Source: Chitinophagaceae bacterium (GTDB lineage: Bacteria > Bacteroidota > Bacteroidia > Chitinophagales > Chitinophagaceae). Taken from it: DNA of 8,078 nt. Positions 6,321 through 8,078 of this stretch are shown in pieces (the stretch's first letter is position 1; each line of letters begins with the position of its first letter). The notes beneath the pieces are model-generated. The model was not told where the DNA came from. It did no database searches and saw nothing but the letters and a program-made list of their open reading frames with translations. The stretch spans positions 1 to 8,078 of the forward strand of contig CANKNL010000134.1 of NCBI GenBank assembly GCA_947483345.1, written 5' to 3'. The position numbers and the translations under genes are program-made.

Positions 6321-6340
6321 ATCAGGCTTCCTTACCTGAT
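6321..6340. promoter_or_regulatory. Inverted repeat ATCAGG-N8-CCTGAT in the kup/SulP divergent region
   Basis: Two perfect 6-bp arms, ATCAGG and CCTGAT, are separated by CTTCCTTA. The 20-bp dyad lies between the divergent kup and SulP genes, about 69 bp upstream of the SulP ATG and about 110 bp from the kup start. No T-run follows on either strand, so it is not a terminator; a dimeric regulator site is the more natural reading. No regulator gene is in the window, so the binding protein is unknown. Confidence 0.35.
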
Positions 6341-6368
6341 TAAAACCCTATTAAAACAACAGCAATTA

Positions 6369-6385
6369 ATTACAAAACCTGTAAT
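6369..6385. promoter_or_regulatory. Inverted repeat ATTACA-N5-TGTAAT upstream of the SulP gene
   Basis: Perfect 6-bp arms ATTACA and TGTAAT around AAACC, ending 23 bp before the SulP ATG at 6409. The half-sites resemble the palindrome around the kup -7 box (TTACA-AA-TGTA near 6253-6262), so one regulator could touch both promoters. Its position would suit a repressor blocking SulP transcription, or a leader hairpin near the start codon. In an AT-rich spacer a dyad of this size can also arise by chance. Confidence 0.35.
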
Positions 6386-6408
6386 GCCACAAAATTTTCC
6401 GAAATTGC

Positions 6409-7974
6409 ATGAATATGAGCTTGTTAAACCGTAAGTCAAGGTTTTATTTTCTATCCTTTCTTAAACACGACTTTAAAGCCAGTATCACTGTATTTTTTGT
6501 GGCTTTACCACTTTGCCTCGGTATTTCATTAGCTTCCGGTGTGCCCATGTATTCAGGTTTATTGGCAGGTATCATTGGCGGCCTGGTGGTAACACTCATC
6601 AGTAAATCGCAGTTAAGCGTCAGTGGCCCGGCAGCTGGCCTTACGGCCATTTGTGCGGCGGCTATCACCCAATTGGGTGCCCTGGAAATATTTTTTTTAT
6701 CTGTTGCTATTGCCGGGCTTTTACAAATACTTTTGGGTATTTTTAAACTGGGTGGCTTTACCCATTTTATACCTTCTGCTGTAATTAAGGGCATGCTGGC
6801 AGCCATCGGTATTATCCTCATGTCGAAACAGATACCGGCACTGATCGGTTACGATAAACCAGAATTCTGGTCAGATGAATTTTTTAATATCATTTCCTTT
6901 AAACATGTTTTCAGTAATATTGACAGTTTGTATAAACATACATCTGCGGGAGTTATACTGATTGCTTTACTCTCAATCATACTTTTATTCGTTTGGAAAA
7001 AAACCCTTGCCAAAAAAATCGCCTTTCTCCCCACGTCATTCATTACCGTTTTTTTTGGCGTGGCGCTGGCCTATATTTTTCAACATTTTGTTCCTCAACT
7101 GATATTAAAACCAACACAGTTTGTAACCATTCCACATGACATTTTTACCCAGATAAGATTGCCCAAGTTCAGTGCGCTTTTCAGTAATACCGAGATATGG
7201 CGTAATGCCATCATTATTTGCTTTGTAGCCACACTGGAAACCCTGTTAAGTATTGCCGCCATTGACAAGTTGGACCCATTCAACCGTATTACACCGCAAA
7301 ACCGTGAACTGATGGCCCAAGGCACCGGAAATTTTTTAAGCGGTATGCTGGGAGGTATACCCATTACTGCAGTAATAGTAAGAAGTTCTGCTAATGCCGA
7401 AGCCGGTGGAAAAACTAAACTCTCTTCCTTTGCACATGGATTTTGGCTTTTACTCGCTGTTTTATTTGCCATACCGGTAATCAATCTTATTCCCTATTGT
7501 GTATTGTCGGTCATCCTCATTCGCACCGGTTACAACCTGGCAAAACCTAAAATGATCATGTCGGTTTATAAGCAGGGAAGGGAACAATTTCTGCCATTTA
7601 TTATCACCGTAATTTCCATCCTTTTCACCGATCTGCTAATTGGCGTGCTGATAGGGATTGGCTATTCCATTTATTTTTTAATAAAACACACCTACCGTGC
7701 AGGCTTTACCTATAAAGAAAAAACAGACGGAAAAATCAAATACATTACCATTGAGCTGTCGATGAATGTAAGTTTTTTGAACAAGAAAAAATTTTTAGAA
7801 ATGCTGGATGATCTGCCCGAAGAGGCCATTGTGGAGATCAATGGCTCCAATAGTGTTTATATTGACCGTGACGTGCTGGAAATTTTACAGGATTTTAAAC
7901 CAAAGGCACAACACAAACATATTCAACTCATCTTAAAAGATATACCCGAAGTAGAAACCATTGAGTTGCATTGA
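6409..7974 (+). CDS. SulP-family inorganic anion transporter with STAS domain
   Basis: A 521-residue inner-membrane anion transporter of the SulP (SLC26-like) family, importing sulfate or bicarbonate. The first helix region has ALPLCLGISLASG (32-44), then SGPAAGLT (72-79). The most diagnostic block is residues about 274-343: ATLETLLSIAAIDKLDP, then RELMAQGTGN (299-308), GGIPIT (315-320) and RSSANAEAGGKTKLSS (325-340). Ten or more hydrophobic segments extend to about 426, followed by a STAS domain from about 444 to 518, including YIDRDVLEIL (484-493), which is a regulatory, nucleotide-binding or protein-binding fold in this family. Length is typical. The version resembles Bacteroidetes SulP proteins often found next to carbonic anhydrase, which would favour bicarbonate, but no carbonic anhydrase gene is visible here. 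The start could be M1 (6409) or M3 (6415). The gene is divergent from kup across 195 bp with two inverted repeats. Confidence 0.95.
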   Translation: MNMSLLNRKSRFYFLSFLKHDFKASITVFFVALPLCLGISLASGVPMYSGLLAGIIGGLVVTLISKSQLSVSGPAAGLTAICAAAITQLGALEIFFLSVAIAGLLQILLGIFKLGGFTHFIPSAVIKGMLAAIGIILMSKQIPALIGYDKPEFWSDEFFNIISFKHVFSNIDSLYKHTSAGVILIALLSIILLFVWKKTLAKKIAFLPTSFITVFFGVALAYIFQHFVPQLILKPTQFVTIPHDIFTQIRLPKFSALFSNTEIWRNAIIICFVATLETLLSIAAIDKLDPFNRITPQNRELMAQGTGNFLSGMLGGIPITAVIVRSSANAEAGGKTKLSSFAHGFWLLLAVLFAIPVINLIPYCVLSVILIRTGYNLAKPKMIMSVYKQGREQFLPFIITVISILFTDLLIGVLIGIGYSIYFLIKHTYRAGFTYKEKTDGKIKYITIELSMNVSFLNKKKFLEMLDDLPEEAIVEINGSNSVYIDRDVLEILQDFKPKAQHKHIQLILKDIPEVETIELH

Positions 7975-8020
7975 TGCATTATTATGAAGTGTAAGGTTTG
8001 TCCTGATGAAGCCAAAATAA

Positions 8021-8078
8021 TTATTTATAACTCCCCTCCAACAAACTCAGGCTGACAGAATATTTAAGATTTGGCACA
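8021..8078 (-). CDS. Possible 3' end of a convergent gene (right edge, very uncertain)
   Basis: One minus-strand frame is open from the window edge for 18 codons to TAA at 8023-8021, ending LSLLEGSYK. If real, it would be the C-terminus of a gene convergent with the SulP gene, leaving 46 bp between the stops. With so few codons, an open frame is expected by chance quite often, and the same bases partly resemble a dispersed intergenic repeat, which argues against coding. No function can be proposed. Confidence 0.12.
   Translation of the reverse strand, partial: VPNLKYSVSLSLLEGSYK
8031..8058. repeat. Degenerate copy of a dispersed CTCAGGCTGACAG-type intergenic repeat
   Basis: The plus-strand segment ends in CTCAGGCTGACAG and is preceded by CTCCAACAAA. 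From memory, a repeat family of the form CCTTCGACAGG then CTCAGGCTGACAG is scattered between genes in many bacterial genomes; this copy matches the last 13 bases exactly and the first half only loosely. The remaining tail, 7975-8030, shows no terminator hairpin and no confident gene. Confidence 0.22.

Noticed and set aside
6444..7484. Minus-strand ORFs at 6444-6821, 6849-7043 and 7095-7484
   Set aside because: They are antisense shadows of the SulP gene, whose family motifs cover the whole plus-strand frame.
7987..8055. Plus-strand 23-aa... type mini-ORF starting ATG 7984 with CKVC near its start
   Set aside because: Very short (about 23 codons), no conserved neighbour or recognised motif beyond the two Cys, and it overlaps the repeat-like segment.

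Overview
The window looks like a chromosomal stretch from a Bacteroidetes bacterium, probably near Chitinophagaceae. This rests on the low-GC coding style, a secreted Ig-repeat protein of the kind exported by gliding/type IX secretion systems, a start-proximal TAnnTTTG promoter box, the general absence of Shine-Dalgarno sequences, and Bacteroidetes-like versions of KUP and SulP transporters. No rRNA, tRNA, CRISPR array, insertion sequence, phage gene or toxin-antitoxin pair was seen.

Layout. (1) Bases 1-1003, minus strand: the N-terminal 334 residues of a large secreted Ig-repeat protein that runs off the left edge. (2) 1026-1940, plus: a cytoplasmic S66-family LD-carboxypeptidase, starting only 22 bp from the divergent start of the secreted protein. 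(3) 1926-2738, minus: a membrane-anchored alpha/beta hydrolase whose 3' end overlaps the carboxypeptidase by 15 bp. (4) 2769-2927: a spacer built almost wholly of tandem repeats, a 9-bp family followed by a 7-bp family, with a strong G-quadruplex motif on the minus strand. (5) 2928-3716, minus: a paralogue of the first hydrolase, apparently starting at TTG. (6) 3784-4092, minus: a single-domain rhodanese. (7) 4089-4241, minus: a possible 50-residue ORF filling the space between rhodanese and kup. (8) 4228-6213, minus: a full-length KUP potassium transporter with a GTG start. (9) 6214-6408: a divergent regulatory region with a perfect -7 promoter box for kup and two perfect inverted repeats. 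(10) 6409-7974, plus: a SulP anion transporter with a C-terminal STAS domain. (11) 7975-8078: a short tail with no confident gene.

How the genes may work together. kup, the small ORF, rhodanese and the two hydrolases all lie on the minus strand in that order with short gaps, so they could share transcripts, although the repeat spacer probably weakens coupling to the last gene. kup (K+/H+ symport) and the SulP gene (sulfate or bicarbonate uptake) are divergent and may share control through the inverted repeats. The LD-carboxypeptidase (murein peptide recycling) and the surface protein are divergent neighbours with no clear functional link. The genes are ordinary. The less ordinary parts are the composite minisatellite, the hidden small ORF with its ATGA junction, and the divergent regulatory region. 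Nothing here amounts to a clear new biological system.
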